Shown here: positions 47,428 to 57,101 of the stretch, piece after piece
Numbering within the stretch: position 1 is the stretch's first letter
How the letters are laid out: each line of letters starts with the position of its first letter
Source: Halorussus caseinilyticus
GTDB lineage: Archaea; Halobacteriota; Halobacteria; Halobacteriales; Haladaptataceae
Assembly: GCF_029338395.1 (NCBI RefSeq)
Contig: NZ_CP119812.1
Coordinates: 62,001 to 126,000 of the forward strand
Reading direction: 5' to 3'
Length of the DNA: 64,000 nucleotides
Translations under genes and position numbers: made by a program
The notes under the pieces: generated by a model
What the model was told of the DNA's origin: nothing
The model's database searches: none
The model's input: only the letters and a program-made list of their open reading frames with translations

Positions 47428-47929
47428 GTTACAGACGAACCCGAGTAGGGTTGAAGCCCCTTAGGGGTGTGGCTAAGGCCACAAGTCCAAAACGTTACAG
47501 ACGAACCCGAGTAGGGTTGAAGCCAAACCCGGACCGCATCATCGGTCGAGACGACCAAATGTTACAGACGAACCCGAGTAGGGTTGAAGCCACCCATGGA
47601 CTACGAGGGTGCGTCGTCGGTAGCGGTTACAGACGAACCCGAGTAGGGTTGAAGCGGAGATGGAGACGAAGAAAACAACGCTCCCGGTGGCCGTTACAGA
47701 CGAACCCCGAGTAGGGTTGAAGCAACGTCAGACAGTGCCTTCCGTCCCCCAACGGTGTTACAGACGAACCCGAGTAGGGTTGAAGCCTCGACGGTGAGAC
47801 GTGGACCGAGGCCGACAAGCAGACCGTCGAGACAGTTACAGACGAACCCGAGTAGGGTTGAAGCACGGGGTCGCCGAAGTGGGGAAGAGAGCGCACGAAG
47901 TTACAGACGTACCCGAGTAGGGTTGAAGC
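47428..47929 (+). CRISPR. CRISPR array A5, 8 repeats of a different family, 7 spacers
   Basis: Repeats at 47428, 47494, 47561, 47626, 47693, 47757, 47835 and 47900, beginning GTTACAGACGAACCC and ending GGGTTGAAGC. The fifth repeat has an extra C; the last has an A-to-T change, suggesting the leader is upstream. The preceding 200 bp lacks the A1-A4 leader. No second cas set is nearby. Confidence 0.93.
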
Positions 47930-48081
47930 CGAGTTCGCTCAGGAGTGCATCGTAGAACCGTGTCTGGGGTTATAGGCACGATGATGACCGCACGCGGGGA
48001 GGAAGGCCGCCAGCGTCTTGACCAAACTCGGCCTCGGATGACGAGAGTCAGAGGTAGGCCGGGAGAGAACAGTCTCCCCGA

Positions 48082-48123
48082 CTAACCAACACACCACTAC
48101 CCGAGAACTGTCGTGTTGGTTAG
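48082..48123. repeat. 42-bp inverted-end element, copy 3
   Basis: CTAACCAACA, 22 bases, TGTTGGTTAG; the centre CCCGAGAACTGTCG resembles copies 1 and 2. Confidence 0.75.
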
Positions 48124-48212
48124 CGTCCGGACTCCCGAGCGTTCCGTCTCGACGCCGACCGGGACGCCAGCCACACCCTCATCGTCGGTCTCGGACAGAA
48201 CGCAAACCCGGA

Positions 48213-48254
48213 CTAACCAACAGTGGCGACTGGGGGAACGCCATTGTTGGTTAG
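48213..48254. repeat. 42-bp inverted-end element, copy 4
   Basis: Same ends and length as copies 2 and 3 but a different centre (TGGCGACTGGGGGAACGCC). Confidence 0.75.
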
Positions 48255-48333
48255 CTACGCACGACGAACGATACCGAACTCGCCGACCCTGACGCCTCGC
48301 CGTCCCGGTCGAACTCTCGGTGTGTCCGAACGT

Positions 48334-50214
48334 CTACCGACGGCGCGACCACGGCGGCCACGTCTGCGCGCCCGGTAGTTGGCCGACGAGGTACAATACG
48401 AAGACGACGGGCGTCAGAAAGCCGAGAATGCGCGTCCACAACTCGGCCTGCACCTGTATCGAGAAGAAGCGACTGCCGGGATGCACGCGCACCCGGCTTC
48501 CAGTGAACGCGGGCGTCTCACTCCACCACGGCGCGGGTCGATAGCGGACGCCGACCGACGGCGCTTTTTCGACCGACACCAGCACGACACCCGACGCGTT
48601 CGTGTTGACCCGGTGGCCCGCGACTACGACGTGGCCGTCGCGGTCCCGGAGGTCTATCGGCCGCCCCGTCGCGTTCCCCCGTAACTCCACCCGCACCGTC
48701 GCGTGCGTCGCGTTACTCTCGACTACCGCCGCCGAGAGGTTCGACCGCCGTACCCGCCGGACACCCGTCGTCGCCGAGAGGTTCACCACCTCGCTCTCAA
48801 CGCCGCCGACCAGCCCTCGAACTCGGACGGTCGGCGTGAACTCGTCGGCGCGCACCGCGAGCGTCCGCGTCGTCTCGTACTCGCCCGCAACCACATCCAC
48901 GTCCACCGCGTCCGGAAGCAATCCGGCAGGACTCCCCGCGGTCTCACCGTCGAGGACCGCCTCCACCACAACCCCCGACCCAGTGTCGGTGTCGCTGTAG
49001 CCGCGCGGATGTACGTCCGCGGGGAACGCGTACGTCCGGACGGGCCGCACCCCGGAGTGCCGTCGTGTCACACCCTCGCTGGTTGCGGTCTGGAACTCGT
49101 CCCACGCCGGGTTTCGCGCGGTGTAGAACCGCCAGCGCGTCGGCACCACCCCCTGCCCTGAGACGTTCACGCCCGTCCAGCGATGCGACGACTGCACCAC
49201 CACACCCATGTCGCCGTCGGGGTAGCGGGCGTACCGGACCGCCGACCGAAGCCGGTAGAACGACACTCCTGACATGCTGTCGGTCACGACGACCTCTTGG
49301 GTCGGCCGGGTGGTCGTCTCCGTCCACCACGTCCGGGTCTCCTCGTCGCACTTCGTCACCGTCCCCGCGGGCGTCCGCACCTCTCGACACTCCTCGTAGG
49401 TCTCGCTGTGGCGCTCGCGCACCGTCTTCACGTACTCCACGTCGATGCGGGCCGCCAGCACGAGAGTCGTGTTCCGCCCGCCGTACCCGAGCGCCTCGTA
49501 GCTCACGTTCACGACATGCCCGCCCGCGCTCCGACCGATTCGTGACCCCGGCCGGTCGCAGGACGCCCGCGACTCGGCGACTCCCTGCAACACGCACACT
49601 GCCGCGATTTCGTGCGATGCAACCGTCCATTCGACCGTCCGACCGTCACTCGCGTCCGTGTCGTCCGCAGGTGGCTCGACGCGGTAATCGACGAGACCGA
49701 ACACGCGGCCGTCGCGCGCGAGCATCGTCCGCCGCGTCGCCCCATCCACGAACACGTGGGTCGCTGGCTGGATTCGCGCCACTGTCGCGTGGGCGTCCCG
49801 GACGCCGCCGTCGGTCCCCGCGACCGACACCGACTCACGGCTAGCGTTCGACGGCGCAACCGACCGACTCCGAGTCGTCGAGAAGTTCCGCGCCAGCGCC
49901 GCCCACGCCCGCCGATTCCACCGCCGAGGAAGGTCGGGCGACTGCGACCACGTGTAGTCGGTTGCGTTCACCATTGCCTCGACCATCGACTGGTTCCCCG
50001 CCGCGGTCGTGTTCGAGACCGTCGTGTCGTTGCTCACGTTCGACGCCGTGGTGTCAGTATCGAGCGACCATAGGACGGCGGTCTCGTTGCCGAGACCGTA
50101 CGTCTCGTTGCCAACTGGCCGGTCGAACCCACCGCCGACCGCGCCAGTCGCTACGGCGGTCGCTGGCGCGACGAGAATCACAGCGACGAGGAAGAGTCTG
50201 GCCGACTGATTCAT
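48334..50214 (-). CDS. Large secreted protein with C-terminal membrane anchor
   Basis: A 626-residue protein: signal peptide (LFLVAVILVAPATAVATGAVG), an N-glycosylation-rich Thr/Asn segment to ~120, a long beta-rich extracellular region with a Cys pair (CVLQG...SCDRP) and a second (ECREVRTPAGTVTKC), and one membrane helix near the end (ILGFLTPVVFVLYLVGQLPG) followed by a basic tail. No family recognised. It is the last of three minus-strand genes that probably form a surface complex with the two upstream ones. Confidence 0.7.
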   Translation of the reverse strand: MNQSARLFLVAVILVAPATAVATGAVGGGFDRPVGNETYGLGNETAVLWSLDTDTTASNVSNDTTVSNTTAAGNQSMVEAMVNATDYTWSQSPDLPRRWNRRAWAALARNFSTTRSRSVAPSNASRESVSVAGTDGGVRDAHATVARIQPATHVFVDGATRRTMLARDGRVFGLVDYRVEPPADDTDASDGRTVEWTVASHEIAAVCVLQGVAESRASCDRPGSRIGRSAGGHVVNVSYEALGYGGRNTTLVLAARIDVEYVKTVRERHSETYEECREVRTPAGTVTKCDEETRTWWTETTTRPTQEVVVTDSMSGVSFYRLRSAVRYARYPDGDMGVVVQSSHRWTGVNVSGQGVVPTRWRFYTARNPAWDEFQTATSEGVTRRHSGVRPVRTYAFPADVHPRGYSDTDTGSGVVVEAVLDGETAGSPAGLLPDAVDVDVVAGEYETTRTLAVRADEFTPTVRVRGLVGGVESEVVNLSATTGVRRVRRSNLSAAVVESNATHATVRVELRGNATGRPIDLRDRDGHVVVAGHRVNTNASGVVLVSVEKAPSVGVRYRPAPWWSETPAFTGSRVRVHPGSRFFSIQVQAELWTRILGFLTPVVFVLYLVGQLPGAQTWPPWSRRR

Positions 50215-50223
50215 ACAGTCGGG

Positions 50224-50658
50224 TTAGAAGGGGACGAGTTTGATGCAACTGGCAATCGGGACGCCGGTCATGTCCACGAAGATGGTGAACGCGGGTCCGG
50301 CGAGGAACACGGTGAGTCCGGCGCGAATCGACCGTCCGCGCGTGTTCTTCAACAGCTTCCGTTGTTCTTGCCCGAGATACGGCAGACTCTCCAATGCTTT
50401 CGTGAGCATGACCGTGGCGAACCCGCCAGCGCCCCCAATCCAGACACTGAACTGAATCAGGAAGTTGAACACGCCACTAATCACCGTCCCACACATCGGA
50501 TTCTTCTCCTTCTCGCCGTCCGCCGCCACCGGCGTCGCTACTAGTGACGCGACGACCAGAACCACCGCGGCGGCCACGCCAACCTGCCGGAGTCGGAGTC
50601 GGTTCGTTGTCGATACACTTGCTGAACGCTCGTCGCTCGACGCGTGTCTCTGAATCAT
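50224..50658 (-). CDS. Small membrane protein resembling a VirB2/TrbC pilin
   Basis: A 144-residue protein with a signal-like helix (VGVAAAVVLVVASLVATPVAADG) and two further hydrophobic segments (SGVFNFLIQFSVWIGGAGGFATV, AGLTVFLAGPAFTIFVDMTG) around a short polar loop. Length, signal and two-helix hairpin recall conjugation pilins (VirB2/TrbC), but no ATPase of that system is visible here, so this is a guess. A TATA-like GGCTATAAAG lies at 50791-50800. Confidence 0.45.
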   Translation of the reverse strand: MIQRHASSDERSASVSTTNRLRLRQVGVAAAVVLVVASLVATPVAADGEKEKNPMCGTVISGVFNFLIQFSVWIGGAGGFATVMLTKALESLPYLGQEQRKLLKNTRGRSIRAGLTVFLAGPAFTIFVDMTGVPIASCIKLVPF

Positions 50659-50878
50659 ATCTCACTGTGACTGTGACTGGTTCGTGCGTCACGCCCGGTC
50701 CGAGGACACGACCATCCCCGACATCCGAGCAAAGAAGAGGTCGCTTGTACTGCGCCTCCGACAACCACACTTGTATCATTCCGAGAATAACTTTATAGCC
50801 TTTACGGATACCCACAGACAGCTAAATACACGAGAACACGACTCGAAGACAGAGGAGGTCCGATTCAGGGGGAGCGTG

Positions 50879-53800
50879 TTAGGCGGTGGTGTTGAACGTT
50901 CGGACCTGCCGGGTGAGGCCCGACGACTGGACGACCGCCCGGACCTGCGACGCGTCCGCCGTCTCGACGCGCACCACGTTCCACCCCCGACCGAACCAGT
51001 CCGCCGGAACCACCACGTCGTAGGTGCCGTTCAGCGTCCCGTCCGGCCCAAGCACCGCCTCGGGCACCACCTTCCGGTGGGTGGTGCCGTCGGGCGACTC
51101 GACGACAACACTGGGTTTGGTAGTCTGGCGCGCCTCGCCAGCGTACTGGAGCGTCGCGGTCACGGTCGGCCGCAACCCATCGACTTCGGGAGTTGCAACC
51201 TCGACGGTGTTCGCGCCGAGCGCCAGCGCCGACACGTTCCGCGACACCACCCCGTCGGTGAGCGGTCCGCGACCGTCGAACTCGCTCGGGTACCGATAGG
51301 TCTCGCCGTTGACCGTGACCGTCGCGTTCGTGGGTGCGGCCCGCGCTCGATAGCTCACGTTGTACGCGACCGGCCCGCTCGCCGTCGTAATCTCGAACCT
51401 CGCTGACTCCCCGTCGAGCAACGACTGGGGCACGTCACAGGTCCGAGTACCGTCGAGAACGCCCGTGAACGCACACACCGTCTCACCACCCACCCGGACC
51501 ACGGGACGCCGCGTCCCAGTACGCTCGGTGTACGCGAGGTCGAACCCGACCTGCTTCCCACCCGTCGTCTCGACCTCGATTTGGTTCGTGCCGTTTTGGA
51601 GCGAGAGAGTGGGGGTCTCGGATTCGCCGGGGGCGAGCGCCGAGGTCTGGTACGTCCGGCCGTTGACGGTGACTTCGACGCGGCCGGTCGGCGCGGTCGT
51701 AACGACGCCCGCGTCGGTCCCCGACACCCGGACCGTCGCGGCGTCCGTCGCCTCCATCTCCGCCCGAACCGTCTCACCAGCGTTCAAGTAGACGCGCTCG
51801 CGGTAGGTGCCGGAGTCTACGTCGCGGCCGCCGGGCGCGGTCTCGGCGGTCTTCGACAGCACGGTCTCGTCGCCGACGTGGAGCGCGAGGTCCGCGCGAC
51901 CGCCGTGTTCGTCGCCGTACGTCGTCGCGGTCGTCGCTTTCACCACCCACGGCAGACGCAACGTGTAGTAGCCCGACTCACGCGCGTAGAACAGCGTCCG
52001 CGTCTTCTCCCGCGAGACTGACCCGTAGTCTTCGGGGTTGCCGTGGACGTTCACCCGCGGCGTCCCGTACCGCGTCTCCACCCCGTCGTTCCCCGTGAGT
52101 GTGAGTGATGCGTTCGCGGGCGGGAGGTTCCCGCCGACCGTGACCGTCTCGGTCGCCGACGTGCGCTCGCCCTGATAGGTGGTGACGACCTGCGCGGGTA
52201 TCATCGTCTTCCCCCACCCACTCTCGGCAACCTCGATTTCGAGGTGTTCACCCGCATCCAACGCGACCGTCGTCCGATAGGTCCCCGACCGCGACGCCCG
52301 ATACCGGCCGCCGCCGAACCGCCGCTCGACCGTCGTCAGCTGGCGACACCCCGACTCGTCGCACGCCGAGACCGTAAACCGGCCGTGCATCCCGCCGTAC
52401 TGGGTGTTGCGCATCTTCCACTCGACTGCGACCTCGTAGGTGCCGTTCCGCCGCACCTCGACCACGCCGGTCTCGCCGTCAGTCAACTGCGACACCACCG
52501 CCCGCGTCGGCCGCGCATCCAACCCCAGCGTCTCACTATCAGTCACGCGGTTCTCCGAGAGGTTCGCCGCGAGGTCGACGCGCACGTCCCGCGGCGGCAT
52601 GTTCCCTCGAACCGGGAGTGTCGGAGCCGACCCCGACCCCGTATAGGTGCCTGATGTCGAGACGCGCTCGCTGGCAACCTGTCCGGAGAGTCCAAGACGT
52701 TGGCGGTCGGGTACGCGATTCCCGTCGATAGGGACCGTTTCGGCCGTGTTGTGGCCCGAAACAGTCTTGGTCTGCTCGCCCGCCGTGTACAACCCCGTAA
52801 GCGAGACCGACGTATTCTCAGCATTCAGTGGTTGCGCGAACTGTATCGTGGACGCCAGCGCCGACCCGGTGCCCGTGAGTTCGATACGCTGACTCGGCCG
52901 CGTCAACAACCGGAGCGAGTTCTCCGCAACCGTCCCGTCCGCGGTCTCGAAAAACACCACGTTCTCCGGGCTTCCCTGTACGCGGAGGTCGCCCGCCTCT
53001 GTCACCGTGACGTTCACCGGCCGACTCGCCGCCAGCGAACTCCCCGTCGGTGGCTCGACGAACAGCGTGTCGTTCCCCGGCGTGACGTTCCCGAACTCGA
53101 ACGTCCCGTTCGCGCCGGTCGTCACCGTCCGCCCCGCACGCTCTAAGTAGACGGTTGCGCCCGCGACCGCGTGGTCGGCGTCGTCGTAGACCGCGCCGCG
53201 AATTACGTCGGTGGTCGCTGTCTCGGAGGTGTTGGTCGGGTCGTACTCGTCGCTCGGCCACTGCCAGTCGTAGTCGCCCGACGCGGGCGTCTGGGTCGGC
53301 CAGTCGATACCGTCCGGGTCCCACTCCCGCAAGTCCGACTTCACGTCTTCAAGCGGCACTGGCTCGACCGAAGGGAGTTGACTGCCGTACTCGCCAGCGT
53401 GAACCTCCCAGTTGACTATCGCCCGCCGCGCATCCGAGACGTTCTCGTAGACGTACGGGCGCTCGGCGTACGTCCCGTTCGGATACAGATAGACCAAGGA
53501 GTCGTTGATTCGTCCGGCAACGACGTAGCTACCGTTGAACTCGAACGCCGTCCAATTACTCGACTGATAGAGCGCCGTACTGTTCGGTGCGTCCGGCCGC
53601 GGATACTGTGACGGGTCCGTCTCGTGTTTCGCACGCCACGCCAGTACCGCGTCTCGCGCGTTCGCCCGCGACGAGAAGAAATACGGCGTCCGCGTCACGT
53701 TCCCCGCCGGAGTGAGATAAACGACGGTACCGTGTAGGTCGCCGGTCACGACGTACGCGCCGCCGTAGCCGTACACCGTCCAATTACCCATCTCGTCCGA

Positions 53801-54250
53801 GACGGTGAGACTGGCGTCGGCCGTCGAGAGGTTCTCGTAGGGCGCGTCCGACGCGCTCGCCGTCCCACCCAATCCGGGGTTGACCGACAGCGACAGGCCG
53901 CCGGACGCGAGTACGGCCGCAACGGCCAGCAGGCAGACCGCCGCGACCATCGCGGCCGTCCGCAAACTGAACTCGCGGACCACGCCCGCAAGGTCGAAGT
54001 CGAACCCAACGCCGACGCCGACGCCCGACGAGAGTTGACGGCGCACCTCCTCGGGCGGCACCCGTTCGACCTCACAGTCGTCGTTCGGACACTGTGTCGC
54101 GTACACGTACTCCTCGCGCCTCGTGTCGTACTGGCCGGTGATACGGTCGATACTGTCGAGTCCGGTCGTGAAACACGCCGGACACTGTAACTCCGTTCTG
54201 TCGCTCGCCTCGCCATCTGGATAACTTCCTGTCATACTCTCGATAGTCAC
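50879..54250 (-). CDS. Giant membrane-anchored surface protein with N-terminal zinc ribbon
   Basis: A 1123-residue protein. A zinc ribbon (CPAC at ~24 and CPNDDC at ~54) lies inside, then a membrane helix (~97-120), so the rest is outside. Two ~60-residue repeats follow (NWTVYGYGGAYVVTGDLHG and NWTAFEFNGSYVVAGRIND), a carboxypeptidase-regulatory-like domain at ~345-430 (GATVYLERAGRTVTTGANGT), and a long series of beta-sandwich domains rich in NGTYEVAVEW-type motifs. It is likely an adhesin or coat component. No enzymatic residues identified. Confidence 0.7.
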   Translation of the reverse strand: MTIESMTGSYPDGEASDRTELQCPACFTTGLDSIDRITGQYDTRREEYVYATQCPNDDCEVERVPPEEVRRQLSSGVGVGVGFDFDLAGVVREFSLRTAAMVAAVCLLAVAAVLASGGLSLSVNPGLGGTASASDAPYENLSTADASLTVSDEMGNWTVYGYGGAYVVTGDLHGTVVYLTPAGNVTRTPYFFSSRANARDAVLAWRAKHETDPSQYPRPDAPNSTALYQSSNWTAFEFNGSYVVAGRINDSLVYLYPNGTYAERPYVYENVSDARRAIVNWEVHAGEYGSQLPSVEPVPLEDVKSDLREWDPDGIDWPTQTPASGDYDWQWPSDEYDPTNTSETATTDVIRGAVYDDADHAVAGATVYLERAGRTVTTGANGTFEFGNVTPGNDTLFVEPPTGSSLAASRPVNVTVTEAGDLRVQGSPENVVFFETADGTVAENSLRLLTRPSQRIELTGTGSALASTIQFAQPLNAENTSVSLTGLYTAGEQTKTVSGHNTAETVPIDGNRVPDRQRLGLSGQVASERVSTSGTYTGSGSAPTLPVRGNMPPRDVRVDLAANLSENRVTDSETLGLDARPTRAVVSQLTDGETGVVEVRRNGTYEVAVEWKMRNTQYGGMHGRFTVSACDESGCRQLTTVERRFGGGRYRASRSGTYRTTVALDAGEHLEIEVAESGWGKTMIPAQVVTTYQGERTSATETVTVGGNLPPANASLTLTGNDGVETRYGTPRVNVHGNPEDYGSVSREKTRTLFYARESGYYTLRLPWVVKATTATTYGDEHGGRADLALHVGDETVLSKTAETAPGGRDVDSGTYRERVYLNAGETVRAEMEATDAATVRVSGTDAGVVTTAPTGRVEVTVNGRTYQTSALAPGESETPTLSLQNGTNQIEVETTGGKQVGFDLAYTERTGTRRPVVRVGGETVCAFTGVLDGTRTCDVPQSLLDGESARFEITTASGPVAYNVSYRARAAPTNATVTVNGETYRYPSEFDGRGPLTDGVVSRNVSALALGANTVEVATPEVDGLRPTVTATLQYAGEARQTTKPSVVVESPDGTTHRKVVPEAVLGPDGTLNGTYDVVVPADWFGRGWNVVRVETADASQVRAVVQSSGLTRQVRTFNTTA

Positions 54251-54649
54251 TCCGCTCGTACTGCATTAATTGAACTATCTATACAGCTAACTGTAGTCGT
54301 GTATCTAGCGTATAGAGACGTAGCGTCACTAATACGTTCTGCTCGGCGAACCTGAAGCACGGTCTACCGAGTCGAGAAACGAGACCTCGGAATAGGGTGG
54401 ATAGCCGAGTCTCAACACGTAAGTTAGAGGGTAGAAACGTGTAAGTAGGCGATTCACCGGAGGGATATGGAATAGATTAATGGCGGGGCGGCGAGATGGT
54501 CGGGTAGAGCGCATGTACCGGAAAATTGACCGTTCATTCCAACCAACCGCACGGCCTACTTACTTCTCAAATTGCGCTAACTAGACAGTGCCTGAGAGTC
54601 ACAGCTGTTTGTTTTCGTACTTGATAACTGTTCAGATCGCAGTTGTTGT
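54251..54649. other. Intergenic region with a solitary IS6-type end
   Basis: No gene is supported. A 14-bp AACTAGACAGTGCC at 54579-54592 is the exact complement of the IS6 end at 63382, pointing leftward, so it may be the remains of an excised or deleted copy. Confidence 0.45.
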
Positions 54650-55174
54650 TTATTGATTGCTTAGCACGTCAAGTCGCTCTTTCGCGGCCTCTAACTCTTC
54701 TCCAAGTCGGAGCAAGTAATCATCTTTTTTGAGGTCAGGATTTAGTTTGAGGACATCACGGTAGTACTCCTCAGAAGCCTGAACAAGTTCAGTAATCCAC
54801 TCCTGTTTTGTAACTGTAAATGTCCTTTCCATTTCCCAACGTTCTTCAGGGTTTTCTGCACCTTCAAGATGGAGACAATGAGTAAGATCAACTGTCTCGT
54901 CGTAAGGCTCAGCCACAAGATACGATGGACCATTCCGAAATGTAACCCTCGTCTCAGATCCGGAGACAATTGCTTCTGTTTGAGCAAGTAAACGTGCCAA
55001 ATCTTCTGACAGCCACACACCAACGTAAGTGTCATCAGTTCCAATGAGATACTCTCCGTCAATCTTAGTTTTCAGATGACCAAATGGGTCTGAGTCGTTT
55101 TCGTCGCAAACCCGCTGCCGAAAGTTCTCGGCATACGTGATTTCAAACTTGACAGCAGACGTTGTCGGAACCAT
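54650..55174 (-). CDS. Putative immunity protein of the second toxin module
   Basis: A 174-residue acidic cytoplasmic protein (VKFEITYAENFRQRVCDENDS, ERTFTVTKQEWITELVQAS, ending in a short coiled coil). No signal peptide. It begins five bases after the toxin stop, the usual place for an immunity gene. Not related by eye to the two TPR-like immunity proteins upstream, as expected for a different toxin. Confidence 0.5.
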   Translation of the reverse strand: MVPTTSAVKFEITYAENFRQRVCDENDSDPFGHLKTKIDGEYLIGTDDTYVGVWLSEDLARLLAQTEAIVSGSETRVTFRNGPSYLVAEPYDETVDLTHCLHLEGAENPEERWEMERTFTVTKQEWITELVQASEEYYRDVLKLNPDLKKDDYLLRLGEELEAAKERLDVLSNQ

Positions 55175-55178
55175 ACCG

Positions 55179-57101
55179 TTACTTCACTCCTTGTCCCGGG
55201 ATTACTCTTCGAACCGAACTACCTTTCTCTGGAAAGGCAGTTTCAATGGAACCGTCCGGTTGCACGACAACCCGCATTTGGGTGATTCCTATGTCATCGA
55301 ATCCATGTTCACTCGGATCTAGCATATATTCAACTTTCCCCCGGGCACTTCCCCCAGACGTTTTCCCGCGTCGGACGGTTAAATAGATTAGTTTTTTAAC
55401 CTCTGCTGGGGAGAGTTCGTTCGGTATTTTTTCGCCTTTAACGGTCTGCCCTATTGGAAAGAGTGAGGTAACTTGCTCACCATCTTGAGAACCAGTGAGA
55501 TGCCTAACAGCAATATGGAGCCAACCATCTCCACCTGCGTTGGCATCACCCAACTCAAGCCAAATTGTCTCCGACTGTGAATCATATTCGGTGTTTTCCG
55601 GTTTAACTACAAGTCCCGTCTCACTAAGGTCGGCTCCCTCGTCAGCAATCTTAACTAAATCTTCTACTGTTACGTCGTCACTGACGTAGTAGTCATCGTC
55701 GTTTCCACGACTCTCTAGTAGCTTCGAAATCCGCCGGAGGTCGTTGCTCCCGATTCGATTGTTCTCGTAGGCTTGTAGGAGTTTCCGACGTTCTGCACGA
55801 CTCAGTTCACCATTCCGTTCCAATTTAGCGAATCGTTTGGCGACATCGGGGTCAATGTCGTCGGCCTGCCGCATGATAGCGACGAAGTTGTCGCCGCCGT
55901 CCGCGATGAGTTCGGGGTCGTCGGTCCGTGCAAGCAGTCGCCCGACTACTCGCTGGTCGGCCGACTGCATGCCGTCGATTTGCGAGTGCGTACTCGCCTC
56001 TGCGTTCGAGAGTCGCTGGCGTGCGTCGTACTTCCCGGCGGCGGTCTTCACGCCCGCCACCACCCGGCGTCCGCTCTTCTTGCTCAAGTGCCAGCTTCCC
56101 TTCGCCGCTCGCTCGCCGAGTTCGAACGTCACCCGCTTTGCGCGCCCGGTCGTCCGCTCCTTCGCCACGTCGTAGTACCGTTTCGCTTCCGAGAGGCGTC
56201 CGTTGCGGTCGAGGCGGTCTACGAGGTCGGCGAATCGGTCGGAGTTTTTCACCGCGGTCTGGGCTTGTCCGCCGACCACCAGTTGGACGGCTTGGAACGC
56301 CACGTAGCCCGTGTACCAGCCGACGCGGAACGCATCATACTCGGCTTGCTCGCTCGGGTCCGACCTGTCGTAGGGATTGTTCGTCGCTTGTTTCGCTTCG
56401 AGACTCTCGACCATCTGGCGGGGGAGTGTGGCGAGAATCTTGTCGATGAGTCCGAGTCGGTCGACGAGAGTGGCGAGTTGCTCGAACGCTCCGAGGAACG
56501 CGAGTGGCTGGTCGGTGAGCGCTTTGACCGTCTGCGCGGTGGAACCGGCTCCGACGGTGAATCCCGAGAGCATTCCGGCGAACATCGAGGCGCGTTCCGG
56601 GCCGAGGTCAGACTGGGTGGTGAGTTCTTTGACGGTCGCGCCGTAGACGTTCGCGCGTTCCATCGCCACCTGCTGGCGGCGGTTGTCGTGGGTGTCGCGG
56701 GCGTGAACCACGACGCTCGTCCCGGTCAATCCGTCGAGAATCGTCTCGGGCAGACCCGTCTCGAACGCGCGGGACTGACTCCCGTGGCGGTCGCCACCCC
56801 ACGTCGTCCGCGTCTGGACCTCGCCGTTTTTCGTGAGCCGTGAGGACGCCACCCCGCTCGGGTCGTCCACCCGGTAGCCGACCGCGTACGACGTATCCCC
56901 GCTGAACGCGTCTTTGCCGAACTCGGCGCGGAACACGTCGATGGTCGGCCCCTCGTAGTCGGCGAGCGTCGGGTCCGACCCGCCACGTCTCTCCTCGGCG
57001 TCGGCGATACCGTCGCCGTCCGTGTCGGCGCGCGTCGGGTCGGTGCCCAGGTCGAGTTCTCGACCGTCGTCGAGGCCGTCGTCGTCCGAATCCTGCCGCA
57101 T
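55179..57101 (-). CDS. Second polymorphic toxin module, 5'-truncated
   Basis: A 640-residue ORF starting in the middle of calcium-binding-type (TSP3-like) repeats (DSDDDGLDDGREL, DTDGDGIADAEE), then a beta domain, a long helical linker (~240-430) and a C-terminal domain from ~520: GWLHIAVRHLTGSQDGEQV, VKKLIYLTVRRGK, ITQMRVVVQPDGSIETAFP. The His-RH pair and the final GSIETAFP strand suggest a BECR-fold RNase (EndoU/colicin-type). There is no signal peptide; upstream sequence is shifted out of frame, so it looks like an orphan cassette. Confidence 0.65.
   Translation of the reverse strand: MRQDSDDDGLDDGRELDLGTDPTRADTDGDGIADAEERRGGSDPTLADYEGPTIDVFRAEFGKDAFSGDTSYAVGYRVDDPSGVASSRLTKNGEVQTRTTWGGDRHGSQSRAFETGLPETILDGLTGTSVVVHARDTHDNRRQQVAMERANVYGATVKELTTQSDLGPERASMFAGMLSGFTVGAGSTAQTVKALTDQPLAFLGAFEQLATLVDRLGLIDKILATLPRQMVESLEAKQATNNPYDRSDPSEQAEYDAFRVGWYTGYVAFQAVQLVVGGQAQTAVKNSDRFADLVDRLDRNGRLSEAKRYYDVAKERTTGRAKRVTFELGERAAKGSWHLSKKSGRRVVAGVKTAAGKYDARQRLSNAEASTHSQIDGMQSADQRVVGRLLARTDDPELIADGGDNFVAIMRQADDIDPDVAKRFAKLERNGELSRAERRKLLQAYENNRIGSNDLRRISKLLESRGNDDDYYVSDDVTVEDLVKIADEGADLSETGLVVKPENTEYDSQSETIWLELGDANAGGDGWLHIAVRHLTGSQDGEQVTSLFPIGQTVKGEKIPNELSPAEVKKLIYLTVRRGKTSGGSARGKVEYMLDPSEHGFDDIGITQMRVVVQPDGSIETAFPEKGSSVRRVIPGQGVK

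Larger units (their letters stand above)
47930..48333. other. Intergenic region with two 42-bp elements
   Basis: No gene is supported. Two full inverted-end elements (48082-48123 and 48213-48254) lie 89 bp apart between array A5 and the surface-protein genes. Confidence 0.5.
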
